Assembly: GCA_015232165.1 (NCBI GenBank) | Contig: JADGAE010000041.1 | Location: 1-6,872, forward strand | DNA: 6,872 bases | From: Nitrospirota bacterium | GTDB lineage: Bacteria > Nitrospirota > Thermodesulfovibrionia > Thermodesulfovibrionales > Magnetobacteriaceae | Direction of reading: 5' to 3' | In this document: positions 1 to 6,233 of the stretch, piece by piece | Numbering within the stretch: position 1 is the first letter of the stretch | How the letters are laid out: each line of letters opens with the position of its first letter | Notes under the pieces: generated by a model | Database searches by the model: none | The model's input: the letters and a program-made list of their open reading frames with translations, nothing else | Told to the model about the DNA's origin: nothing | Translations under genes and position numbers: made by a program

Positions 1-26
1 TTGACCCCATTATTCTTAACCCTAAT
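1..26 (-). repeat. Left-edge copy of the ATGGGGTCAA repeat
   Basis: Read on the minus strand, the first 26 bases end in ATGGGGTCAA and match the plus-strand bases 6803-6828 at 23 of 26 positions. The copy runs off the window, so its inner GGGGAC part is not seen. It and the right-edge copy point outward in opposite orientation. The 10-base core also occurs at 975-984. Its nature is unknown; a dispersed palindromic repeat or the end of a mobile element are both possible. Confidence 0.6.
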
Positions 27-91
27 GTGCTAAACATTTATGCTCCGTTATTTATTACAGCATACACGTAGATAAAATGTCAATAAAAAAC

Positions 92-105
92 GTGATAATT
101 ATCAC
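92..105. promoter_or_regulatory. Perfect 14-bp palindrome, possible operator
   Basis: GTGATAATTATCAC is its own reverse complement, in an AT-rich context. It contains overlapping inverted GATAAT hexamers, the building block of Fur boxes, but it is shorter than a full Fur site. No gene start lies close by on either strand inside the window, so what it might control is unknown. It may be chance in AT-rich DNA. Confidence 0.3.
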
Positions 106-233
106 ACGGTTTTGCACAGGATATTATTTGCCTCAGATGTGGAAAAACATAAACGCTTACAAATACATGCTAATAATCACGGCGCTTTTGCGCTATCGTC
201 AGCACCAGGTTCGCACAAACCCGTTGGCTATAA

Positions 234-257
234 AGAGGCCGGTGCCGTGGCCGCTCT
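234..257 (-). terminator. Possible weak terminator of the sixA-like gene
   Basis: On the minus strand, 45 bases after the phosphatase stop codon, AGAG-GCC and GGC-CTCT can pair with a two-base bulge around an 8-base loop, followed by TTTATAG. The stem is short and bulged and the T run is only three bases, so this is a suggestion only. Confidence 0.25.
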
Positions 258-301
258 GCCCGTTTGGATAGATTTTGTGAGTTACCTGTAGATTGAGCGT
301 T

Positions 302-763
302 CTAGCATATCTCAGGTATTACCATCCATTGTATCAACCAGAGGCCTTGTTCATTTCGCTTGAGACAGAGGACACCGGCCATTCTAAAGGTAATCAGGGC
401 TGTTTCGGCAGTGTCACACAGGAGTGTCGAGGCCAGTTTGCCTAAGTGCGGAAGGTGTCCAACTACAGCCACTGAGCCGCTCATCTCTACTAGTCGATCA
501 GCCCATATGGCAGGGTTATCCAGTGGCAACAGGCCGTCTATCTTTGCAGTTCCACCGGGGGTGTTGAGGACATCTTCCAGGGTATTGGCTGTTTGCACGG
601 CCCGCAGCTTGCTCGAGTGGTATATCTTGTCAATCTTGACGTTGCCTCTAAGGAGAAAGGATGCCGTCTTTTTGATAGATGCTACTCCGGCATCATTAAG
701 TGGTCTTTGAGGGTCATCCGCCTCGCTTTTTGCCTCGGCGTGTTGTATAAGATACAGGTACAT
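302..763 (-). CDS. sixA: SixA-type phosphohistidine phosphatase (histidine phosphatase superfamily)
   Basis: This 153-residue protein is the usual size for SixA, which removes phosphate from phosphohistidine, in E. coli from phosphotransfer proteins. The fold is recognisable from the N-terminal strand ending in QHAEA (residues 7-11, His8 the expected phosphate acceptor), DPQRPL (17-22), SSKLRAVQTA with Arg54, and VGHLP with His103, the second catalytic histidine. The family signature RHG is replaced by QHA, so the first arginine is missing. I recall this variant from other SixA-like proteins in environmental bacteria. There is no signal peptide or membrane segment, so it should be cytosolic. 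The ATG has a strong ribosome site (GGAGGA at 771-776), and a TATAAT box lies upstream, indicating transcription separate from rsmG. The family is secure. Substrate specificity is inferred, and the gene symbol denotes family only. Confidence 0.85.
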   Translation of the reverse strand: MYLYLIQHAEAKSEADDPQRPLNDAGVASIKKTASFLLRGNVKIDKIYHSSKLRAVQTANTLEDVLNTPGGTAKIDGLLPLDNPAIWADRLVEMSGSVAVVGHLPHLGKLASTLLCDTAETALITFRMAGVLCLKRNEQGLWLIQWMVIPEIC

Positions 764-770
764 AACGCTT

Positions 771-776
771 TCCTCC
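771..776 (-). promoter_or_regulatory. Strong ribosome binding site of the sixA-like gene
   Basis: On the minus strand AAAGGAGGAAAGCGTTATG places a near-consensus Shine-Dalgarno sequence 7 bases before the ATG at 763. This fixes the start codon. Confidence 0.8.
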
Positions 777-820
777 TTTGTATGTCATGTCTGTCTAGTG
801 TCCGTCGCATTCCTTAATAT

Positions 821-826
821 ATTATA
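821..826 (-). promoter_or_regulatory. Candidate promoter (-10 TATAAT) of the sixA-like gene
   Basis: The minus strand carries a perfect TATAAT hexamer 57 bases before the ATG. The best -35 candidate at 17-18 bases spacing (GTGCAA or TGCAAT, around 844-850) is a poor match. Transcription would begin near 814, giving a leader of about 50 nt. The position fits a sigma-70 promoter of weak -35 type, but the AT-rich setting allows a chance match. Confidence 0.4.
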
Positions 827-854
827 CCTTAATATTACCGTTAATTGCACCCGG

Positions 855-924
855 TGGTTCAGGGCAATCCAGGGCAATCATTGGTGCGTTGTCAATACTC
901 GACCTTAAGGGATTGTCTGAACCA
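855..924. repeat. Imperfect inverted repeat with a tandem 10-mer
   Basis: TGGTTCAG at 855-862 and CTGAACCA at 917-924 are perfect reverse complements. Allowing one gap and one mismatch, the arms extend to about 16 bases (855-870 and 910-924). Inside, CAGGGCAATC occurs twice back to back (860-869, 870-879). The right arm runs into ATTGTCTGAACCAGGATTA (912-930), which resembles a dispersed intergenic repeat I recall from several bacterial groups. No coding potential is seen. Confidence 0.5.
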
Positions 925-1100
925 GGATTATAGCAAATTTAGATTGGATTAACTACAAAATTCATGGCACTTTAATGGGGTCAAGGGGACTGGTCCCCTT
1001 GCGGGGGGTTGAAGGGGGGCGGAGCCGCCCCTTTCTTTTCTTGTATTGTACCCAATCGAAACGCGCTATAAACGGATGGAAGGATTTACAGGATTGATTT
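912..1100. repeat. Possible GGATT-type intergenic repeat split by a GC-rich element
   Basis: TTGTCTGAACCAGGATTA at 913-930 and AAGGATTTACAGGATTGA at 1080-1097 resemble the two halves of one repeat type (TCTGAACCAGGATT...ACAGGATT) seen in intergenic DNA of many bacteria. Here the halves are about 150 bases apart, and the GC-rich hairpin block 975-1034 lies between them. The simplest reading is insertion of one repeat into another. The identity of the outer repeat is from memory, not from comparison. Confidence 0.35.
975..1042 (+). repeat. Third copy of the ATGGGGTCAAGGGGAC repeat with two hairpins
   Basis: The 16-base core at 975-990 is identical to 6819-6834. It is followed by two strong stem-loops. 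AAGGGGAC and GTCCCCTT pair at 983-1000 around a 2-base centre. GGGGCGG and CCGCCCC pair at 1016-1031, followed on the plus strand by TTTCTTTTCTT. The second hairpin with its T-rich tail would work as a plus-strand terminator, but no plus-strand gene precedes it. The block differs sharply in base content from its AT-rich surroundings and looks like a dispersed palindromic element. Confidence 0.6.
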
Positions 1101-1149
1101 ACAAGAGAAAGATTTAGGCATGCCTTTTGCTCTTTCAGCCGAAATAAAT

Positions 1150-1854
1150 TCACGGTGTAATCAGTGGCGCTGTTGCCGTGATTATAAATCGTTGTATATC
1201 GGTGGTGGGTATGGTGAGTCGTTCAATGTGCAGGGCATTGGTGTTGAGTCCGACAAGCTCCTTTTCGTAATCCTTTCCCTTGCTGAGGACCATAACGCCG
1301 CCAGGTTTTACGAGCTTCACCGCCTTTGTCAAAAAGGCGTCAACCGAAAAAAGCGACCTCACTACCGCCACATCGTATGTATGCCCCTTCATAACACCCT
1401 GCAAGGAACCGGGGGCATCTTCGACCCTGCCCTGCACCACGGTGACACCAGTCAGCGACAGCGCTGCAACCATATGTCTGAGGAACGCTGTCTTCTTACC
1501 CGTTGGTTCCAACAGGCACAGAGACAACTCCGGTCTGACGAGTTTCATTGGAATGCCCGGGAAACCAGCACCGCTGCCTATGTCTATCACGCTGCGAGCA
1601 CCCGCTGGAAGGCACATCAGGTACAAGAGTGAGTCAAGAAAGTGCCTCCTGACAATATCCGCATCCTCGGTGATGGCGGTGAGGTTGTGTATGCGTGTCC
1701 ACTTCTTTAACTCGTTGAGGTAGAGGGTGAATGCCTCAATAAGCCATTGCGTGGCGGGGATTGCCAAGGCCGTCAAGCCCTCCCTAAGAACCTCTACGGG
1801 GATAGATTGGTTGGTAGAGTTGTCAGAAACCGTCAGACTATTGAACTCTTTCAA
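1150..1854 (-). CDS. rsmG: 16S rRNA (guanine-527 N7)-methyltransferase RsmG (GidB)
   Basis: RsmG uses S-adenosylmethionine to methylate N7 of G527 in 16S rRNA, near the decoding site; loss gives low-level streptomycin resistance in several bacteria. The protein shows the family's features in order: an N-terminal helical region with LNELKKWTRIHNLTA (46-60), RRHFLDSL (69-76), the SAM-binding motif VIDIGSGAGFPGIP (89-102), LLEPTGKKTAFLR (114-126), and the conserved-type VVRSLFSVDAFLTKAVKLV region (164-182). The length is 234 residues. The called start is a TTG at 1854 with only a weak ribosome site and gives about 20 residues more than E. coli RsmG at the N-terminus. A TTG at codon 27, just after AGGGAGG, is an alternative. 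It lies 75 bp after the radical SAM gene on the same strand and may share its transcript. It is not next to parA/parB or mnmG, its common neighbours. Confidence 0.93.
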   Translation of the reverse strand: MKEFNSLTVSDNSTNQSIPVEVLREGLTALAIPATQWLIEAFTLYLNELKKWTRIHNLTAITEDADIVRRHFLDSLLYLMCLPAGARSVIDIGSGAGFPGIPMKLVRPELSLCLLEPTGKKTAFLRHMVAALSLTGVTVVQGRVEDAPGSLQGVMKGHTYDVAVVRSLFSVDAFLTKAVKLVKPGGVMVLSKGKDYEKELVGLNTNALHIERLTIPTTDIQRFIITATAPLITP

Positions 1855-1929
1855 TAGCTTACCGCTCTTTACTGACAGCGGTAACGTCGCTGTGACAGCG
1901 GAGGGGGTGGGGCACCCCGGGCAACCTCT
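1855..1929 (-). other. 75-bp spacer with short repeats before rsmG
   Basis: On the minus strand it contains GGGGTGCCCCACCCC, which can fold into small alternative stems, and CGCTGTCACAGCG, a 5-bp stem with a 3-base loop. TGACAGCGG occurs twice on the plus strand. There is no T run, so it is not a clear terminator. It could attenuate or process a shared transcript, or mean nothing. Confidence 0.25.
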
Positions 1930-2976
1930 CTACCAGAGTCCGTCTATCCTGGTGGAACACACCGGACAGAGGCCATTACCTCCTTCGTCCTTGTCTATGA
2001 TATTCGCGCTCACGGAAAAACCCTGCCTCTTGATCAAGGGCGTCTTGCAGGAAGGACACCAGGTGTCTTCTCCTTGTTCACTGTAGATATTTCCCTGGTA
2101 GACGTACTTTAAACCGGCCTCCAGGCCAATCTGTCTTGCCGTTGCCAGAGTCTCAATGGATGTCCACGGTCTGTCCATCATCTTGTAGGTGGGGTGAAAC
2201 CTTGTCACGTGCCAGGGGATTGACGGACTCACCGAACTGATGAACTCCGCTATCGACCTCAGCGCCGGCTCAGAGTCGTTGTGGCCTGGGATTACCAGCG
2301 TTGTAACCTCAACCCATACGCCGCCATCTGCCATCTGTCTGATGGTGTCCTTGACGGGTTCAACCCTACCGCCGCAGACCTTCCTGTAAAACTCGTCGTC
2401 GCCTTTGAGGTCGATGTTGTTGGCATCAAGATACGGAATGAGTTCCTGCGCACTCTCGGGTGTCATAAAGCCGTTACTTACAAAAACGTTTTTGACCCCG
2501 TTTTCCCTGGCCAGCTTTGCGCAATCAAGGGCAAACTCTAAAAATATCGTCGGCTCCGAGTACGTGTACGATATGCTGCGACAACCGTTCTTGAGCGCCG
2601 CCTCAACCACCTCTGCGGGGGAGGAGTACTTGCCGGTTACGATGATCGTGAAGTCTTCCTTGAAGCTCTTTGGATACTGGGAGAGGTCGGAGTTTTGGCA
2701 GTGCAGACACCGGAAGTTGCATCCCACCGTGGCAATGGAAAGGGTCGTGGATGTCGGATGAAAGTGATAGAGTGGTTTCTTCTCTATGGGGTCTATGTGT
2801 GCGGTGGCGAGCTTGCCGTAGACAAGGCTGTAGAGCGTTGCCTGACGATTTTCCCTGACCCCGCACAAACCCCGCCTCCCATCGGCAATAACACACCTGT
2901 GGGCACATAATAAACACCCCACCTTGCCGTCATCCAGCTTTTTATATAAACAAGCCTCTTTCATCTCCGTATTCAC
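1930..2976 (-). CDS. amrS: AmmeMemoRadiSam system radical SAM enzyme (AmrS family)
   Basis: A 348-residue radical SAM enzyme. The [4Fe-4S]-binding CxxxCxxC is GCNFRCLHC (Cys86, Cys90, Cys93), followed by QNSDLSQYP, a signature of this family. The N-terminal GCLLCAHRC...GLCG (Cys21, 24, 28, 38) and the ALYS/VYGK...DPIEKKPLYHF region (47-73) are also typical. The C-terminus has two CxxC pairs (307/310 and 337/340), suggesting a small zinc-ribbon or extra cluster site. The family is named for co-occurrence with AMMECR1 and Memo proteins; the reaction is not established to my knowledge, and neither partner is in this window. The called start is a GTG at 2976. An ATG at 2964 (codon 5) is equally possible, since neither has a well-spaced ribosome site. 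A weak promoter-like pair (TTGTCT 3010-3015, TAATAT 2986-2991, minus) lies just upstream. rsmG follows 75 bp downstream. Confidence 0.9.
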   Translation of the reverse strand: MNTEMKEACLYKKLDDGKVGCLLCAHRCVIADGRRGLCGVRENRQATLYSLVYGKLATAHIDPIEKKPLYHFHPTSTTLSIATVGCNFRCLHCQNSDLSQYPKSFKEDFTIIVTGKYSSPAEVVEAALKNGCRSISYTYSEPTIFLEFALDCAKLARENGVKNVFVSNGFMTPESAQELIPYLDANNIDLKGDDEFYRKVCGGRVEPVKDTIRQMADGGVWVEVTTLVIPGHNDSEPALRSIAEFISSVSPSIPWHVTRFHPTYKMMDRPWTSIETLATARQIGLEAGLKYVYQGNIYSEQGEDTWCPSCKTPLIKRQGFSVSANIIDKDEGGNGLCPVCSTRIDGLW

Positions 2977-3076
2977 ATCCTAAATATATTAGCATATCAC
3001 TTGCGTGTGAGACAACACATACCCACTACTTTTTGATGCACCTCTTAAGTGTAATCAAAAAAAGGTTGAAAAGGGT

Positions 3077-3109
3077 AAAAATAAACAAAGATGGCAGGAG
3101 GATGCCTAT
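3077..3109 (-). terminator. Possible terminator after the HD-GYP gene
   Basis: On the minus strand, 19 bases after the stop codon, ATAGGCA and TGCCATC form a short interrupted stem around TCCTCC, followed by a T-rich run (CTTTGTTTATTTTT). The stem is weak (four continuous pairs), so termination would be inefficient. Confidence 0.3.
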
Positions 3110-3127
3110 ATGAGCACGGCGCCGGTG

Positions 3128-6124
3128 TCAGTGTTTAAATGCAAAGCCCTTGGAGAAGACAGTTATGCAGGCCCGTACCACGTCAGAGTCGTAGAGGATG
3201 CTGCTATTTGCGGTGATCTCGGCAAACGCCTTTTCCAGTCCAAGCGCCGGTCTGTATGGCCTGTGATTGGCCATGGCCTCAACGACGTCGGCCACACAGA
3301 TGATCCTTGCCTCTATCAGGATATCTTCCCCACGCAGGCCGCGTGGATATCCACTGCCGTTGAGCCTCTCGTGGTGCTGCAGGACGATGTTCGCCACGGG
3401 ATATGGAAAGTCGATACCCTTTAGGATATTGTAACCGATCTCCGAGTGGTCCTTGATGATCTCAAACTCCTGACTCTTGAGCTTGCCTGCCTTGCTGAGT
3501 ATCTCCGCGGGGACGGATATCTTCCCCAGGTCGTGTATCTCAGCGGCCACCCTCAGACCCTCTGTCTGGTCGTTGGACAGCCCCATTTCATGGGCAATAC
3601 GACGTGCCAGGTCGGCCACCCTGCGCTGATGACCGGCCGTGTATGGGTCGCGCACCTCAACGGCCACGGACATCGCCTCCATCACCGCACCGGTTATGCC
3701 GCGCAGCTTGACGAGGCTTTGTTCAAGCTCGGCTATGGCATTCTTGCGCCTGGTGATATCCCTGGCAATCACCGTGAAAAACGTCCCCGTGCGCGCACTC
3801 CACCTGGTCAGTGACAGCTCCATTGGAAACTCCACACCGGCCTTGTTTAACCCTATAAGCTCACAGGTCTCTCCTGTGGCAAAGGGGGGCGGCCCGCTGC
3901 TAAACTGGCACAAAAGGCCCGCCCTGTAAGCCTCTCTGAAACGCTCCGGTATAATCAATGCAACGTCTCTTCCGATCACCTCATCGGTACCGTAGCCAAA
4001 GATATTTGATGCCCCGTCGTTCCAGAATGCTATGCGACCATCGGTGTCCATTGAGATTATCGCATTTACGGATGTCTTGATGACCGAACTGAGGTGTTCT
4101 TCCCGCTCTCTGAGGATATCCTCCGTACTGTAACGCATGATGACCCCAGCCAGCGTGTTTGTCAAGGCGAGCAGGATGGTTTCATCGTCCTTTTTTCTCT
4201 TGTGTCCTTCCTTTGTAAAGACCGTAAACACACCTATTACCTCCTCCTGGTACTTTATGGGGATGCAGTAGTGACCGTGATCCTGTATACTGCTGTAGGA
4301 GATATCATGATGGGGTTCGGTGTGTAATCCGCCGGAAAAGACGATCTCCTTTTGTGATGCAGCCCTCCCGCACAGGCATTGCCCAAAGGAAATCTCCTTA
4401 CAGATTCTCAGGTGCTCATCGTCAAAATTGTAGGAAGAGTACATCCTTAAGACCTTCTTGTTATCGTCAACGAGGAATATGCAGGCCCTGGACTCCAGCG
4501 ATATCCACGGGATTGAGACAACAACCGTGAGTATCTCCCTCAGAATGTCATCAAGGGAACTGGCGCGCAGGGATATCTCCAGGATGGAGTTTATTGTCTG
4601 TTGGATTTGATAGTTGTGTTTTAGTTTCTTTCTGGCGTTTTTATGGTCTTTTACCTCTACCTCGAGTCTTGAATTGGCCATTACCAGGTCGATATTGCGT
4701 GCCATCACCTTCTCTTCAAGCTGCTCGTTTGACAACCTGAGCATGTCTTCCATGCGTTTGCGCTCGATGATTCCGGCAATCGTCTTGGCAATGGCGGACA
4801 GAAACTCATCCTCACGCAGACTCCTCTTGTGCCCGTGTCTGACGTATAGGTTGACAACACCCAGTGCGCTGCCGTCAGCCGATATTATCGGCACACAGTA
4901 ATGACCATGCTCCAACATGCCGTTGTAACTTGTCTCGTGCCTTTCGTCTATGCAATTGGAAAAGACAATCTGTCTTGTGGATGCGGCAATACCGCATAGG
5001 CATCTGTTAAACGGGATTCTCCCACACTTAGTTAACAATTGTTCGTTGAAGTTGACATAAGCCTTTAAGACCAGGACGTCCTTTTCGTCCTCAACAATGG
5101 ATATGCTGCCAACAGGCTCCAGGGCAAACCACGACACCGACATCAGCAGCTCCAGGATTTCCTGCAACAGCGAATCTAAAGACATTGGCGACAGCGACAA
5201 CGACAGGATTGAATTGACCACCCCCTGGGTGCGATAACTCTCCTTCAGTTCCACTGTTTGTTGGCTGACCATGTCATTGAGCCTGGTTGTTGTCAGCAGC
5301 GCCATCTCCTCCGTGACACGCAGGAGGTTGTTAAGGATGCCGATCCTGGATTGCAGCGAGCCGTTGTTTGACGTATCGGAGGGGCTGTCATGGTCACAAA
5401 ACACGTGGTTCTTAAACGGCGCGATGGCGTACTGTACGCTCAGGGCAAGGGTCTTGAACATGGCGGCAATATCGTTCGATAAGTAGACCCTGCAAAACAT
5501 CATAACGGCAAATATCTCTCCGTTTGGGAGCTCTCCGCCAAAGCCCAGGACCGACTTAACGCCATAGGGGATGACAAACCCCTCCTGGGCCGGCACCAGG
5601 GGATTGTCCGTTGCATCGTATATGTAGAAGACTCCATAGGTCTTGTCCGAGTTTATGAACTGCCTCTGTGTGTCATTGGCAACTACGTCATGGATATCTA
5701 CGCCAAGCTGAGAAAGCATGGCGGCTATCATCGGGAGCGAATTGACAAACGACACGTTGTACAACGGGATGACCTGATGCCCCTCAGAGTTCTGCCGTCT
5801 GTTCCAGGCCTCCTCTATGCCATAGGTGGAAAGTAGGGTGAGGCAGTTTGTATCATCCTGGGGGTCTTGGTCAAACCGCTCCAGGATTGTCTGTTTTAGC
5901 TCATTAGGGAGGTTGCCGAAACGGTGTGTCTTAAAAAACCTAACGAGGGCAAAATTGCCCTCCCCCGTATCGGAGTCTGTGAACTTGTTGTAGATAACCT
6001 TCAGTATTTCGTTGGCGGCCTCCTCCATACACTCGCACCCCGCCGTGGATTGGCGTATCAGGTGACCGCACGTCATCATATCGTCCAAACTAAAATTTAA
6101 TATGTCAAACATAGATATTCTCAT
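3128..6124 (-). CDS. Multi-domain sensor: N-terminal domain, two GAF, PAS, HD-GYP cyclic-di-GMP phosphodiesterase
   Basis: This 998-residue protein ends in an HD-GYP domain (about 812-990) that hydrolyses cyclic-di-GMP. The expected active-site parts are present: His832, the HDLGK motif (His864-Asp865), His893, HHERLNGSGYP (917-927) and Asp946, so it should be active. Upstream come a PAS domain (about 674-795, with the PAC-like end FFTVIARDITRRK) and two GAF domains (about 298-455 and 505-665) joined by a charged helical, probably coiled-coil stretch (456-508). Both GAF domains share C-x7-CLCG and HGHYC/VPI or IPI motifs. Residues 1-240 form a separate conserved-looking domain I cannot name; its end (VIPYGVKSVLGFGG...) looks GAF-like. 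No transmembrane segment or signal peptide is seen, so it is a cytosolic sensor. ATG 6124 follows AGGCGG very closely; ATG at codon 5 is an alternative. It has its own upstream region with repeats and -10-like boxes. The signal sensed is unknown. Confidence 0.93.
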   Translation of the reverse strand: MRISMFDILNFSLDDMMTCGHLIRQSTAGCECMEEAANEILKVIYNKFTDSDTGEGNFALVRFFKTHRFGNLPNELKQTILERFDQDPQDDTNCLTLLSTYGIEEAWNRRQNSEGHQVIPLYNVSFVNSLPMIAAMLSQLGVDIHDVVANDTQRQFINSDKTYGVFYIYDATDNPLVPAQEGFVIPYGVKSVLGFGGELPNGEIFAVMMFCRVYLSNDIAAMFKTLALSVQYAIAPFKNHVFCDHDSPSDTSNNGSLQSRIGILNNLLRVTEEMALLTTTRLNDMVSQQTVELKESYRTQGVVNSILSLSLSPMSLDSLLQEILELLMSVSWFALEPVGSISIVEDEKDVLVLKAYVNFNEQLLTKCGRIPFNRCLCGIAASTRQIVFSNCIDERHETSYNGMLEHGHYCVPIISADGSALGVVNLYVRHGHKRSLREDEFLSAIAKTIAGIIERKRMEDMLRLSNEQLEEKVMARNIDLVMANSRLEVEVKDHKNARKKLKHNYQIQQTINSILEISLRASSLDDILREILTVVVSIPWISLESRACIFLVDDNKKVLRMYSSYNFDDEHLRICKEISFGQCLCGRAASQKEIVFSGGLHTEPHHDISYSSIQDHGHYCIPIKYQEEVIGVFTVFTKEGHKRKKDDETILLALTNTLAGVIMRYSTEDILREREEHLSSVIKTSVNAIISMDTDGRIAFWNDGASNIFGYGTDEVIGRDVALIIPERFREAYRAGLLCQFSSGPPPFATGETCELIGLNKAGVEFPMELSLTRWSARTGTFFTVIARDITRRKNAIAELEQSLVKLRGITGAVMEAMSVAVEVRDPYTAGHQRRVADLARRIAHEMGLSNDQTEGLRVAAEIHDLGKISVPAEILSKAGKLKSQEFEIIKDHSEIGYNILKGIDFPYPVANIVLQHHERLNGSGYPRGLRGEDILIEARIICVADVVEAMANHRPYRPALGLEKAFAEITANSSILYDSDVVRACITVFSKGFAFKH

Positions 6125-6129
6125 CCGCC

Positions 6130-6185
6130 TATTGTAACATACCCCAACTTACAGATCACTTACATATTGTAACTTATACCGGTAT
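6130..6185 (-). promoter_or_regulatory. Candidate control region of the HD-GYP gene
   Basis: The minus strand carries GTTACAATA twice, 35 bases apart (6130-6138 and 6165-6173), each containing TACAAT, a five-of-six match to the -10 hexamer. Each is preceded by GGTAT. A perfect 10-base palindrome ATACCGGTAT (6176-6185) lies just upstream of the distal copy. No good -35 box is seen. The distal copy, about 40 bases before the ATG, is the better promoter candidate. The repeats could also be binding sites for a regulator. Confidence 0.35.
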
Positions 6186-6233
6186 GTTTTAGAAAAAAGT
6201 ATCTTTAGCAGTGGGGAGATGTAATTGATGCCC

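Larger units (their letters stand above)
27..301. other. Non-coding left flank, no gene seen
   Basis: About 275 bases downstream of the sixA-like gene. The only open frame (77-271, plus, 64 codons) has no Shine-Dalgarno sequence before its ATG and gives no recognisable protein, so I do not call it. The stretch holds a perfect 14-base palindrome at 92-105 and a possible weak terminator at 234-257. Otherwise nothing stands out. Confidence 0.55.

Noticed and set aside
77..271. Plus-strand open frame of 64 codons in the left flank
   Set aside because: No Shine-Dalgarno sequence, no recognisable motif, low-complexity AT-derived residues at the start and a Pro-rich end over a possible hairpin; likely chance.
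1016..1042. Rho-independent terminator on the plus strand
   Set aside because: Hairpin and T-rich tail fit, but there is no plus-strand gene before it; better explained as part of the dispersed repeat.
962..1153. Minus-strand open frame of 63 codons following rsmG
   Set aside because: It reads through the GC-rich hairpins and repeats, has no ribosome site, and its product (Lys/Arg/Pro-rich end) is what these repeats give by chance.
1120..1632. Plus-strand open frame of 170 codons
   Set aside because: It lies antisense to the conserved rsmG gene, which has all family motifs; no independent evidence for the antisense frame.
2603..2917. Second minus-strand frame of 104 codons inside the radical SAM gene
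   Set aside because: It overlaps the radical SAM motif region in another frame; a shadow of the conserved gene.
3110..3424. Plus-strand open frame of 104 codons with AGGAGG upstream
   Set aside because: The Shine-Dalgarno-like sequence at 3096-3101 is well placed, but the frame lies almost wholly antisense to the HD-GYP catalytic domain and its product resembles no known family.
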